The notes: generated by a model not told the origin, from the letters alone. Positions 1 to 5,792 are shown, counted from the stretch's first letter. The stretch: 5,792 nucleotides of DNA from Solirubrobacterales bacterium (GCA_015655225.1 JAATFK010000118.1:1-5792); one strand, 5' to 3'. Numbers and translations are program-made.

Positions 1-2
1 CG

Positions 3-2111
3 AGCGGCAGCGGCGGCTGGGCCGTCGGGGGCGTGACCGGCTCCGGACTCGGCGGCAGCTCGACGACGACCGCGCAGACGGCGAACGTGTCGCGCTACGG
101 CGACAGCGCGGCTCCTCCGCTCGGCAATCCCGCTCCGACCCCGATCGCGCTGCCGACCGGCGCGGCGACGTTCGCCGTCGGCGGCGGGGCGTCGTGCGCG
201 AACGCCTGTGCCGACGCGGCGAACCTCGCGATCGGCCCGGACACGTGGCTCGCGTCCGCGATCGCGACGTCGAGCCGGATCTCCGGCCTGCGCGGCTTCC
301 TCTACACGGGCGATCGGCTCGCGCCGGCGGCGGACACGCTCGGCTCCGACGCGTTCGAGCGCGAGCTCGCTCGCTATTCCGCGGTCCTGGGCAGTGGCGG
401 AGCGCTGCCCGTGCACGCGGCGATCTCCCCGACCGACGTTCCGTCCGGTGGCGGGCCGCAGGCGTTCGAGAGCACGCTCAACGGCTTCGCTCCCACCGCG
501 GTCGTTCCGGCGGGAACGCCGGCGCCGCCCGCGGGAAGCGCGGCCTACGCGTTCGACTCGAATGGACCGGAGGGGAACGTGCGCGTGATCGTGCTCGACT
601 ACTCCTCGCTGTCGCTCTCCGCGACCGGGCCGAGCGCGGGCACCTGCACGAGCCCGGCGGTCGCCCCGGCGACGCAGCTCGACTGGCTCTGTGCGCAGCT
701 CAATGTCGCCAAGGGCGCCGGCATCCCCGCGATCGTGATGGGGAACGCCGACATCGTCAGCTCGACCGCGACGAATGGAGCGAGAGACGGCACGACAGTG
801 CAGCAGGCGTTGCTGTCCCATGGCGCCTCCGCCTACCTGTTCGAGAGCGACGAGCAGAACGTCCAGTACACGCTCGGCAGCGGCGCGCAGACGATGCCCG
901 TCTTCGGGACCGGCACGCTCGGCTACGTCACGCCGTTGACCGGCGCCCGCGCGACGTCGTTCCTCGGCGACAGCGGCTTCCTGCTCGTGAGCGTGAGCGC
1001 CGCGCAGCGCAACCGCGCGACGAACGTCGCGCCGGTGGGCGCGACGCTGTCGCCCAACACCGGGTCGCTGGCGATCGACGCGACCAACGGCGTCCTCCTG
1101 CCCCGCAGCTCCGTCGCGCTCTTCGAGGGCCTCGCGCGCCGGCCGCTCGGGGGCTCGCGCGTCCAGCAGCAGGGCGGCACCGGCGTGCTCGTCGACCCCG
1201 ACCCGTATGTGACGATCCCCGATCCGTGCCTCGGGACGGCGTGCTCGCAGCGGGTGCCGACCGCGTACAGCTTCAGCTCCTCGAATCCGGACATCGGAAA
1301 CTTCGTCGCGCACGACCCGAACTCGACGAACGCGCGCGCCGTGCTGCAGGGCGCCGACGGCAAGCCCACGCCCGATCCGACGTCCGGCCTCTTCTGCGCC
1401 TTCAACCCGGGCACCACGATCGTGACGCTCACCACCGGCGGCATGAGCTACTCGCAGCAGGTCACCGTGCGGGGCGGGAGCGTCGAGCAGCCGTGCGGAA
1501 CCGTGCCGCTCACGAATCCGCCGTCGCCGACAGGGCAGACGATCAGCGCGACGATCGCGCCGCTTCCCGGCGCGACGGAGCCGCGACAGCCGACGCCGCA
1601 CACCACCTCGCCCGGCATCAAGCTCGGCGTCGCGCCTCCTCCTCCGCCGCCGCCTCCGACGCCGATTCCGCCGGTGCACGTGGCGAAGCCGAAGCCGAAG
1701 CCGCCCAAGAAGCACAAGCCCGTGACGATCCCGCCCGCGACCTACGTCGCGCCGTTCGCCGCCGCCCTGGTGCCGCTGCCGGTCCGTGCCGCCGTGCCGC
1801 CGCCGCCGCCGACGGCGGCCCGCCCGACGCCCCCCTCGGGGACCTCGCAGGTGACGGCCCAGTCTCCCGTCTCTCAGACGGTCGGGGCGCCCGAGGAGAA
1901 GCGGGAGGAGGAGGCGGCAACCGAGCTGACGCACAACATGGCCGCGTACGACCCCGACCATCGCACCCAGCTGCCGTGGGGGCCGATCGCGCTGCTGCTC
2001 GTGCTCGCGGCGGGCGGGGCCGGCGCGAGCCTGCGCAGCGGCCGCCGTGGGCGCCGCTCACTCGCGTACGTGACCATCACGACGTCGCGGTCGTCGGGAC
2101 GGCGCCGATGA
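3..2111 (+). CDS. Membrane-anchored surface protein with degenerate metallophosphoesterase-like domain, 5' partial
   Basis: The frame is open to the window edge, so the gene starts upstream; GTG 33 is only the first possible internal start. Numbering from that GTG (692 aa to TGA 2109-2111): a C-x3-C segment (55-59), then a stretch laid out like a calcineurin-type phosphoesterase: FLYTGDRL (89-96), LPVHAAISPTD (125-135), VRVIVLDYSSL (183-193), QLDWLCAQL (215-223), IPAIVMGNADI (231-241), FGTGTLGYV (291-299). The expected GNH[D/E] and GHxH metal ligands are absent, so catalysis is doubtful. An Ig-like region follows (about 390-490; FSSSNPDIGNF, FCAFNPGTT, YSQQVTV), with cysteines at 399, 404, 455 and 488. 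Next come a Pro/Lys linker (about 535-605), an acidic EEKREEE patch (621-627), one membrane helix (about 649-667) and an Arg-rich tail, suggesting an extracellular body with a cytoplasmic C-terminus. Domain order and frame are seen; the fold is inferred from motif layout. Precise function is unknown. Confidence 0.85.
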   Translation, partial: SGSGGWAVGGVTGSGLGGSSTTTAQTANVSRYGDSAAPPLGNPAPTPIALPTGAATFAVGGGASCANACADAANLAIGPDTWLASAIATSSRISGLRGFLYTGDRLAPAADTLGSDAFERELARYSAVLGSGGALPVHAAISPTDVPSGGGPQAFESTLNGFAPTAVVPAGTPAPPAGSAAYAFDSNGPEGNVRVIVLDYSSLSLSATGPSAGTCTSPAVAPATQLDWLCAQLNVAKGAGIPAIVMGNADIVSSTATNGARDGTTVQQALLSHGASAYLFESDEQNVQYTLGSGAQTMPVFGTGTLGYVTPLTGARATSFLGDSGFLLVSVSAAQRNRATNVAPVGATLSPNTGSLAIDATNGVLLPRSSVALFEGLARRPLGGSRVQQQGGTGVLVDPDPYVTIPDPCLGTACSQRVPTAYSFSSSNPDIGNFVAHDPNSTNARAVLQGADGKPTPDPTSGLFCAFNPGTTIVTLTTGGMSYSQQVTVRGGSVEQPCGTVPLTNPPSPTGQTISATIAPLPGATEPRQPTPHTTSPGIKLGVAPPPPPPPPTPIPPVHVAKPKPKPPKKHKPVTIPPATYVAPFAAALVPLPVRAAVPPPPPTAARPTPPSGTSQVTAQSPVSQTVGAPEEKREEEAATELTHNMAAYDPDHRTQLPWGPIALLLVLAAGGAGASLRSGRRGRRSLAYVTITTSRSSGRRR
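1636..1848 (+). repeat. Proline/lysine low-complexity linker within gene 1
   Basis: Runs of CCT/CCG/CCC codons encode an eight-proline tract, then a (KP)n-rich basic stretch (KPKPKPPKKHKP), a hydrophobic Ala/Val/Pro stretch and a second proline tract. GCC/CCG triplet runs make this DNA slippage-prone. In the protein it lies between the Ig-like domain and the membrane helix, the usual place for an extended wall-spanning stalk. The basic part could contact anionic wall polymers; that is inference. Confidence 0.7.
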
Positions 2112-2141
2112 CCGACGTGCGGCCGGCGACGCGAATCGTGT

Positions 2142-2154
2142 TTACGACTCGTAA
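2142..2154. promoter_or_regulatory. Perfect 13-bp palindrome, operator-like
   Basis: TTACGACTCGTAA is a perfect inverted repeat: two 6-bp arms around a central C. It overlaps the first GTTTACG repeat and lies about 30 bp past the stop of gene 1 and 175 bp before the start of the PstS-like gene. The form suits a dimeric regulator. No regulator is identified, and the role is inferred from symmetry and position only. Confidence 0.35.
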
Positions 2155-2195
2155 CGATGGCCGATGGATGACCCTGTCCGGCCGCCAAACAACGT

Positions 2196-2222
2196 TAAAC
2201 CTCACCATAAGGGTGTTGTTTA
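2196..2222. promoter_or_regulatory. Imperfect dyad, candidate operator or leader hairpin
   Basis: The arms 2196-2206 and 2212-2222 pair at 9 of 11 positions around the loop ATAAG: inner CACC/GGTG, two mismatches, then outer TAAAC/GTTTA. The right arm contains most of the second GTTTACG repeat, tying the dyad to the repeat set. It lacks the GC-rich stem and T-run of a strong terminator, so an operator or a leader RNA hairpin is more likely than an end signal for gene 1. I could not place convincing -35/-10 hexamers in 2112-2329; TACGGT at 2256-2261 matches TAnnnT but has no good -35 partner. Confidence 0.35.
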
Positions 2223-2315
2223 CGAATGAATCACATCGACTCCCGTTCGTCGGTTTACGGTCGTTGAGCCTCGGTCAAGGGGCCGGGGATCACCGTCGAA
2301 CGCCCCTCATGGGGC

Positions 2316-2323
2316 AAAAGGGG
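2316..2323 (+). promoter_or_regulatory. Ribosome binding site deciding the start of the PstS-like gene
   Basis: AAAAGGGG ends 6 nt before ATG 2330 and is a purine-rich Shine-Dalgarno match at good spacing. It matters because this reading frame is open all the way back through gene 1, so frame length alone cannot set the start. An in-frame ATG at 2309 and the ATGA overlapping gene 1's stop at 2108 lack such a site. Confidence 0.65.
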
Positions 2324-2329
2324 AAACGC

Positions 2330-3700
2330 ATGTCGAATTGGAGCAGTCGCCTGCGCCGGAGCGGTCTCGCGCTCGGCGTCGGCGCGCTGGCACTCGGCGC
2401 CACTGCTGGAACCGCACTCGCCGCGGGCACGGCGATCACGGGTTCGGGCTCGTCGCTGCAGGCACTCGCGCAGTCGCAGACCAGCCCGAGAGGCTGGGAC
2501 CTGGACTGGACGACGAAGTCGAGCCTGACCGGTGAGTCGGCGACGTACACGTCGAGCTCGAGCGGCGCGGGCCTTGCTCGCTTCGCGCTCACCAGCCCGG
2601 CGACGTCGCTGCCGAGTGGTGCGCTGGAGGCGTTCGTCGGCACGGACGATCCGCCGAACTCCACGCTGATCGCAAACTCGAGAAGCGCCAGTGGGACGAC
2701 GCCGGTGACGGTTCCGGTCGCCTCGGCGCCGGTCGCGATCCTGGTCAGCCTGCCGACGACGCTGACGACCACGTCGACGTCGATCAGACTGACGAACGTC
2801 CTGCTTGCGCAGGCGTACAGCGGCAACGTCGCCGCGGCGGGTGGCTTTGCGAGAAACACGTGGGGCGCGCTCCTCACGACGGCTGGCGCCACCGGCGTCA
2901 CCGACTCGAACTCCAGCGACCTGATTGGCGTCGAGGTCCGCGCCGGCACGTCCGGCACGACCGAGACGGTCCAGAAGTACCTCAACAGAATTGATCCGAC
3001 CGACTTCACGGTCACGGACGGTTCTGACACGTGGCCGACCGGCACGAACCTCGTCGGCGTCGCCAACAACGGCGGCGGCGCGGAGGTCCTGGCGGTCGCC
3101 AGCACCCCCGGCACGATCGGTTACGCGAACCTCGCGGATGCGGTCTCGACGACGAATGGCCCGTTCAGCCACACGCTCACGGCGAGCAGACAGGGCACTG
3201 GCAGACAGAGAATCGCCTACGCGCTGATTCAGAACAACGGCACGGCTGTGAGCAGCCCGGCGCCGACGTACGCCGATCCGATTGATCCGGTGATCGGTGG
3301 CGCGAACGCGAGAGCTGGTTCGTCCGGCTCCTGGTCTGGCTTCCCGACGGGCACGCTCACGGCTGCGACGTCGTGGGATGGCACGACCGCGAACAACAAC
3401 GCGGTCGGCTCCGAGACCGAGAGTGGCGTGACCGTTCAGCGCTACCCGATCCAGGCGCCGACGTATGACATCGGCTGGGACGACTACACCGTGTCGGGCC
3501 TGAGCACCCACTACGCCAATCAGACGAACACCGATCAGACGGCGAGAGACTTCTTCGCCTACCTGGTCGACGGGACCGGCTTTGCCAGCAACGGCGGCCA
3601 GACCCTGCTGAACCCGACCGGCACCAACCTCATCTACTACACCGCGCTGCCGAGCACGATTCTCGCGCTCGCCCAGCAGGAGGCCGCTTTCGTCGGCTAG
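2330..3700 (+). CDS. Secreted PstS-like phosphate-binding protein (PBP family)
   Basis: 456 aa. It probably binds phosphate outside the membrane, as PstS does for the Pst ABC importer. A signal peptide spans residues 1-31 (RLRR, hydrophobic core, cleavage at ALA-AG). Family motifs follow in the expected order: ITGSGSSLQ (36-44, N-terminal ligand loop), SSSSGAG (75-81, like the PstS Ser-38 region), FVGTDDP (102-108, with the ligand Asp), VPVASAPVAILVSLP (128-142), LTNVLLAQAYSGNV (154-167), VRAGTSGTT (203-211), GTIGYANL (261-268) and ALPSTILAL (439-447). R204, S208, G209 and T210 correspond to E. coli PstS R135, S139, G140 and T141. There is no lipobox Cys, so it is not an obvious lipoprotein, and no pstC/A/B genes are nearby. 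Of 16 Arg codons 10 are AGA and of 15 Ile codons 5 are ATT, unlike both flanking genes. Family call is strong; ligand and transport partner are inferred. Confidence 0.88.
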   Translation: MSNWSSRLRRSGLALGVGALALGATAGTALAAGTAITGSGSSLQALAQSQTSPRGWDLDWTTKSSLTGESATYTSSSSGAGLARFALTSPATSLPSGALEAFVGTDDPPNSTLIANSRSASGTTPVTVPVASAPVAILVSLPTTLTTTSTSIRLTNVLLAQAYSGNVAAAGGFARNTWGALLTTAGATGVTDSNSSDLIGVEVRAGTSGTTETVQKYLNRIDPTDFTVTDGSDTWPTGTNLVGVANNGGGAEVLAVASTPGTIGYANLADAVSTTNGPFSHTLTASRQGTGRQRIAYALIQNNGTAVSSPAPTYADPIDPVIGGANARAGSSGSWSGFPTGTLTAATSWDGTTANNNAVGSETESGVTVQRYPIQAPTYDIGWDDYTVSGLSTHYANQTNTDQTARDFFAYLVDGTGFASNGGQTLLNPTGTNLIYYTALPSTILALAQQEAAFVG

Positions 3701-3715
3701 CAGAACGAAACACCG

Positions 3716-3736
3716 GTGCCGTCCGCACGACGGCGC
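3716..3736 (+). other. Small GC-rich hairpin just after the PstS-like gene
   Basis: GTGCCGTC (3716-3723) pairs with GACGGCGC (3729-3736), 8 bp with one G-T pair, around the 5-nt loop CGCAC. It starts 15 nt past the TAG stop and is the first of three successive hairpins in the gap. No T-run follows. It could protect the mRNA 3' end or help termination. Confidence 0.45.
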
Positions 3737-3754
3737 TTCCGCATCCCGGCTCGT

Positions 3755-3788
3755 CCCTCGGTTCCCCGCTTCGGTGTGGAACCGAGGG
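3755..3788 (+). terminator. Hairpin with UUCG tetraloop, likely terminator or mRNA-stabilising element
   Basis: CCCTCGGTTCC (3755-3765) pairs perfectly with GGAACCGAGGG (3778-3788). Inside, after one mismatch, three further pairs close on C-TTCG-G (3769-3774), the exceptionally stable UUCG tetraloop. No T-run follows, which is common for hairpin terminators in high-GC actinobacteria. It lies 54 nt past the stop of the PstS-like gene. Confidence 0.55.
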
Positions 3789-3802
3789 CGGGCTCCGGGC
3801 TG

Positions 3803-3845
3803 CGGCCTTGGCGGCGTCCCGTTTCTCGGGGCGCCGCCAAGGCCG
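3803..3845 (+). terminator. Long perfect-stem hairpin, likely terminator or attenuator
   Basis: GGCCTTGGCGGCG (3804-3816) pairs perfectly with CGCCGCCAAGGCC (3832-3844). The stem continues inward through one G-T pair and four Watson-Crick pairs to the loop TTTCT (3822-3826), and outward by one more pair, about 19 bp in all. The following TTGTCCATGT is only weakly T-rich. The 3' foot is 33 nt before the TTG start of the next gene, so it could end transcription of the PstS-like gene or control read-through into gene 3. The stem is symmetrical and could act on either strand. Confidence 0.6.
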
Positions 3846-3861
3846 TTGTCCATGTCCCCCC

Positions 3862-3871
3862 AAGAAGAGGA
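3862..3871 (+). promoter_or_regulatory. Ribosome binding site supporting a TTG start at 3879
   Basis: AAGAAGAGGA contains AAGAGG, close to the Shine-Dalgarno consensus, with 8 nt between its final GG and TTG 3879. For the in-frame ATG at 3891 the spacing would be 20 nt, too far. For the in-frame ATG at 3852 the only candidate (CAAGG) is buried in the long hairpin. The site therefore favours TTG. Confidence 0.6.
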
Positions 3872-3878
3872 ACTCCCC

Positions 3879-5792
3879 TTGCGTGACCGGATGGCAGTGC
3901 ATTTAAGGATCTTCGCCCGCACTGCGGGCTCCAGCCGCCGGCGCCTTGCGCGCCCGGCGGCGTTGCTGCTCGCGCTTGCGCTGGCCGCCGTGCTGGCGCC
4001 CGCGGTCGCCTCGGCGGCGACGCCGACCTACAGCGAGGCCCACCGCTTCGGCAGCTTCGACAGCACCTGGTATGACGGCGGCGCCTTTGACGGACAGGGG
4101 GCAGGCGGGCCGGAGACGGCGCCGGCGCCCGGCAAGTTCGTGCAGCCGGCCGCGTTCGCGGTCGACACGAACGACGCCACCGCGCCGGACGGCACGGCCG
4201 TCTACGTCCTCGACCGGACCGGTCCCGAGCCCTCGACCCTGGCGCCGGGGACCCCGAGCCAGTGGCGGCTGCAGAAGCTCAGCGACACCGGCGCCGTGCT
4301 CGGCGTCGCCAGCTTCGCGCTCAACGAGGACGTCAGCCAGCAGCTCTCCTTCGGTCCCGTCAGCGCGATCGCCGTCGACCACCAGTCCGGCGCCCCCGCC
4401 GGCACCGTCTACCTGCTCGTGCGCTCGGGGGATCAGAGCCTGGCGCAGGAGGTGATCGCGTTCTCGACGGCGACGACGACGCCCGGGAAGCTCGACTCCC
4501 CCGCTGGCCTGCCGGCCGACACGCTGACGACCCCGACGGACGGGTCGAACCCGGCTGGCCTGCTCAGCACCGCGGCGCAGCTCGACGTCGATCCCAACCT
4601 CGGCTACCCGAGCGGGCTCGCAATCGCCGGGACGGGCGCCGGCCGCGCTCTCGCGATCTCCGGCAGAGCCGGCTTCCTCGCCGGCCCCGCCGCCGTCGAC
4701 ACCGTCGCGCTGACCGCCTCCGGCGGCGTGCAGGTCGGCGACGTGGTCGACACCTGGAGCAGCGACAGCCTCGCGAGCGATCCGAATGCGCCGGCCTCGA
4801 TCGCGCGTCGCGGCGTGACCGACAACGGACTCTCAAGCGCTCCCGACGGCAGTCTCACGGTGCTGCTCTCGAACGGGCTGTCGGGGGGCACCTCCGATGA
4901 CGCCGACGTCATCAAGCTCAATCCGACGCTGTCGACGGCGACGATCCTCGCGTCGGCCTTCAACAACTTGTTCAGCGCAACCAACGCAAGCGCGGATCTC
5001 AACGCGCAGTGGGCTGCGATCTCGCTGCCGACGCCGGGCTCACCGGCGCCCGGCTCGCAGGTCGTGCCGCTGTCAGACGGTCACTACGCCGCGCTCTTCC
5101 TGCCGAGCCTTGCGAACTTCGCGTGGCACGCGGGCAGTGTCAGCGGCGCGACCTACACGCCGTCGAACTATGGCATCCGGCTGCTCGGAGCCGAGAGCGC
5201 ACCCGGCCAGGCGTGGGACGGGACGCTCTCGAACCCGGACCCGCCGGTCAGCTCGATCCTCAACACGCTCGGCAACACCAGCGGCGTCGGGGCATGCGCG
5301 ATCTCGCTGCAGACCCAGCAGGGGGCAGGAGGGTCCAGCATCGGCCTCGCGGCCGGTAAGGACGGCGCCGTCTGGGTGCTCATCGGAGGCCAGGAGCCCG
5401 GCAATGACGTGCCGGAGGCGCTCACGGGCAGCCGGCGGCTGATCGAGCTCACGCCCGGCAGCACGTCGCAGGCATGCAGCCAGCCGTCGGCGACCAGCAC
5501 GTTCGGGGCGAGCGTCGGCGGCAGACCCGTCGATGCGAGCGGCCCGATCACCGTGCCGCTCGGCACGACGGTCGACTTCGACGGGTCGGCGCTCGACTAC
5601 GGCGGCGGGACGGTCTCGCAGTATCAGTGGGACTTCGACGGCAACACGTCTAACGGCTACGACGTCACCAACACGGCGACGGAGAACGGCCCCACGCCGC
5701 TTGCGACGGCGAGCCACCAGTTCACGACGCCGGGGCCGCAGACGGTCAGCTTCCAGGAGACCGGCGACTTCGGCGTCGTCCAGCGCACCGCG
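3879..5792 (+). CDS. Secreted NHL/beta-propeller-like protein with PKD domain, 3' partial
   Basis: The frame is open from TTG 3879 to the window end (638 complete codons, no stop), so the C-terminus is missing. The N-terminus has an Arg-rich n-region (R20-R25), a hydrophobic core (27-44) and the cleavage motif ASA-A (46/47), a Sec signal peptide. Next is a degenerate NHL-type region: KFVQPAAFAVD (86-96), AVYVLDRTG (107-115) and WRLQKLSDTGAVLG (129-142), then a second FGPVSAIAVD...TVYLLV unit (158-181). Residues 200-545 have further strand-like Gly/Ala/Val segments and two cysteines (473, 533) that might pair. A PKD domain starts near 557, with TTVDFDGSALDYGG (563-576), QYQWDFDGN (581-589) and HQFTTPGPQTVSF (613-625). 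PKD and NHL modules usually serve protein contacts or surface architecture; no catalytic motif is seen. Arg codons are mostly CGN (AGA 2 of 21). Its function is unknown, and more PKD or adhesion domains may follow downstream. ATG 3891 is the alternative start. Confidence 0.82.
   Translation, partial: MRDRMAVHLRIFARTAGSSRRRLARPAALLLALALAAVLAPAVASAATPTYSEAHRFGSFDSTWYDGGAFDGQGAGGPETAPAPGKFVQPAAFAVDTNDATAPDGTAVYVLDRTGPEPSTLAPGTPSQWRLQKLSDTGAVLGVASFALNEDVSQQLSFGPVSAIAVDHQSGAPAGTVYLLVRSGDQSLAQEVIAFSTATTTPGKLDSPAGLPADTLTTPTDGSNPAGLLSTAAQLDVDPNLGYPSGLAIAGTGAGRALAISGRAGFLAGPAAVDTVALTASGGVQVGDVVDTWSSDSLASDPNAPASIARRGVTDNGLSSAPDGSLTVLLSNGLSGGTSDDADVIKLNPTLSTATILASAFNNLFSATNASADLNAQWAAISLPTPGSPAPGSQVVPLSDGHYAALFLPSLANFAWHAGSVSGATYTPSNYGIRLLGAESAPGQAWDGTLSNPDPPVSSILNTLGNTSGVGACAISLQTQQGAGGSSIGLAAGKDGAVWVLIGGQEPGNDVPEALTGSRRLIELTPGSTSQACSQPSATSTFGASVGGRPVDASGPITVPLGTTVDFDGSALDYGGGTVSQYQWDFDGNTSNGYDVTNTATENGPTPLATASHQFTTPGPQTVSFQETGDFGVVQRTA

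Larger units (their letters stand above)
2140..2259 (+). repeat. Three GTTTACG direct repeats in the leader of the PstS-like gene
   Basis: GTTTACG occurs at 2140-2146, 2218-2224 and 2253-2259, all in the same orientation. The first two share the longer TGTTTACGA. The spacings (78 and 35 bp between starts) are not the 11-bp period of a classic actinobacterial PHO box, so I do not call it one. Such an AT-containing 7-mer three times in 120 bp is uncommon against this GC-rich background, and it lies directly upstream of a phosphate-binding protein gene, so regulator half-sites are plausible. Confidence 0.45.
2112..2329. other. Non-coding leader between gene 1 and the PstS-like gene
   Basis: 218 bp, clearly richer in A/T than the rest of the window. 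It holds the GTTTACG repeats, the palindrome and the imperfect dyad described separately. I see no strong terminator for gene 1 here and no tRNA-like or riboswitch fold I can recognise. The frame from ATG 2108 stays open into the PstS-like gene, but its codons (TTT, TTA, ATA, AAT) are unlike the coding regions, so I read it as untranslated. Confidence 0.6.

Noticed and set aside
1972..1985. LPXTG-type sortase signal near the C-terminus of gene 1
   Set aside because: The sequence is LPWGP; the required Thr-Gly is missing.
2140..2224. Classic PHO box upstream of the PstS-like gene
   Set aside because: GTTTACG resembles PHO-box half-sites, but copies are 78 and 35 bp apart rather than in 11-bp tandem, so the name is not justified.
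194..2329. Plus-strand frame running open from 194 into the PstS-like gene (a 1168-aa reading)
   Set aside because: Before 2330 it is an Arg-rich shadow of gene 1 in another frame, followed by AT-rich non-coding codons. Only the part from ATG 2330 has a ribosome site, a signal peptide and family motifs.
2108..2329. ATGA overlap at the end of gene 1, suggesting a translationally coupled start
   Set aside because: The following codons are unlike coding sequence here, and it would put 74 odd residues before a clear signal peptide. The start at 2330 with its own ribosome site is better.
2290..3114. 274-codon minus-strand frame with a fairly normal-looking composition
   Set aside because: Lies wholly opposite the well-supported PstS-like coding sequence and shows no motif or signal of its own; it mirrors the codon pattern of the plus strand.
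3851..3860. T-run of a classical intrinsic terminator after the long hairpin
   Set aside because: The downstream sequence is C-rich (CATGTCCCCC) with no U-tract; only the stem supports a terminator role.
2255..3922. 555-codon open frame on the minus strand opposite the PstS-like gene
   Set aside because: Arg-rich, low-complexity translation typical of an antisense shadow in GC-rich DNA. It spans the hairpin gap and has no recognisable motif.
3946..4455. Plus-strand 169-codon frame in the gene 3 region
   Set aside because: Arg/Ser/Pro-rich shadow in the wrong frame; the frame from 3879 carries the signal peptide and NHL-like and PKD motifs.

Overview
The window is very GC-rich. It holds three large genes on the plus strand that encode exported or surface proteins: two are cut by the window edges and one is complete. 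Codon use, long signal peptides, an Ala/Gly/Ser/Thr/Pro-rich protein style and high-GC intergenic hairpins suggest a high-GC Gram-positive actinobacterium. My best guess is the Thermoleophilia/Solirubrobacterales, from the general look of these surface proteins. That placement is an inference, because no marker gene is present. No tRNA, rRNA, CRISPR array, insertion sequence or origin was seen.

Layout. (1) 3-2111: the 3' part of a large surface protein. It has a domain that looks like a calcineurin-type phosphoesterase whose metal ligands are missing, then an Ig-like domain, a long proline/lysine linker, one C-terminal membrane helix and an Arg-rich tail. (2) 2112-2329: an AT-richer non-coding leader with operator-like repeats. 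(3) 2330-3700: a complete 456-aa secreted PstS-like phosphate-binding protein that keeps the R-x3-S-G-T phosphate signature. Its Arg codon use (10 of 16 AGA) is unlike both neighbours. (4) 3701-3878: a 178-bp gap packed with three successive hairpins, one capped by a UUCG tetraloop. (5) 3879-5792: the 5' part of a secreted protein with NHL/beta-propeller-like sequence followed by a PKD domain. It probably starts at TTG 3879 behind a good Shine-Dalgarno site and runs off the window.

How they may fit together. All three products appear to act outside the membrane: one anchored and wall-spanning, one a phosphate-binding protein, and one with modules typical of surface adhesion or protein contact. 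No PstC, PstA or PstB transporter genes lie in the window. The set could be a cell-envelope assembly linked to phosphate capture or sensing, but this rests only on gene order and domain likeness. The strongest individual observations are the apparently dead phosphoesterase fold, the AGA-rich codon use of the PstS-like gene, the triple-hairpin gap that leaves little room for a separate promoter for gene 3, and the GTTTACG repeats upstream of the PstS-like gene.
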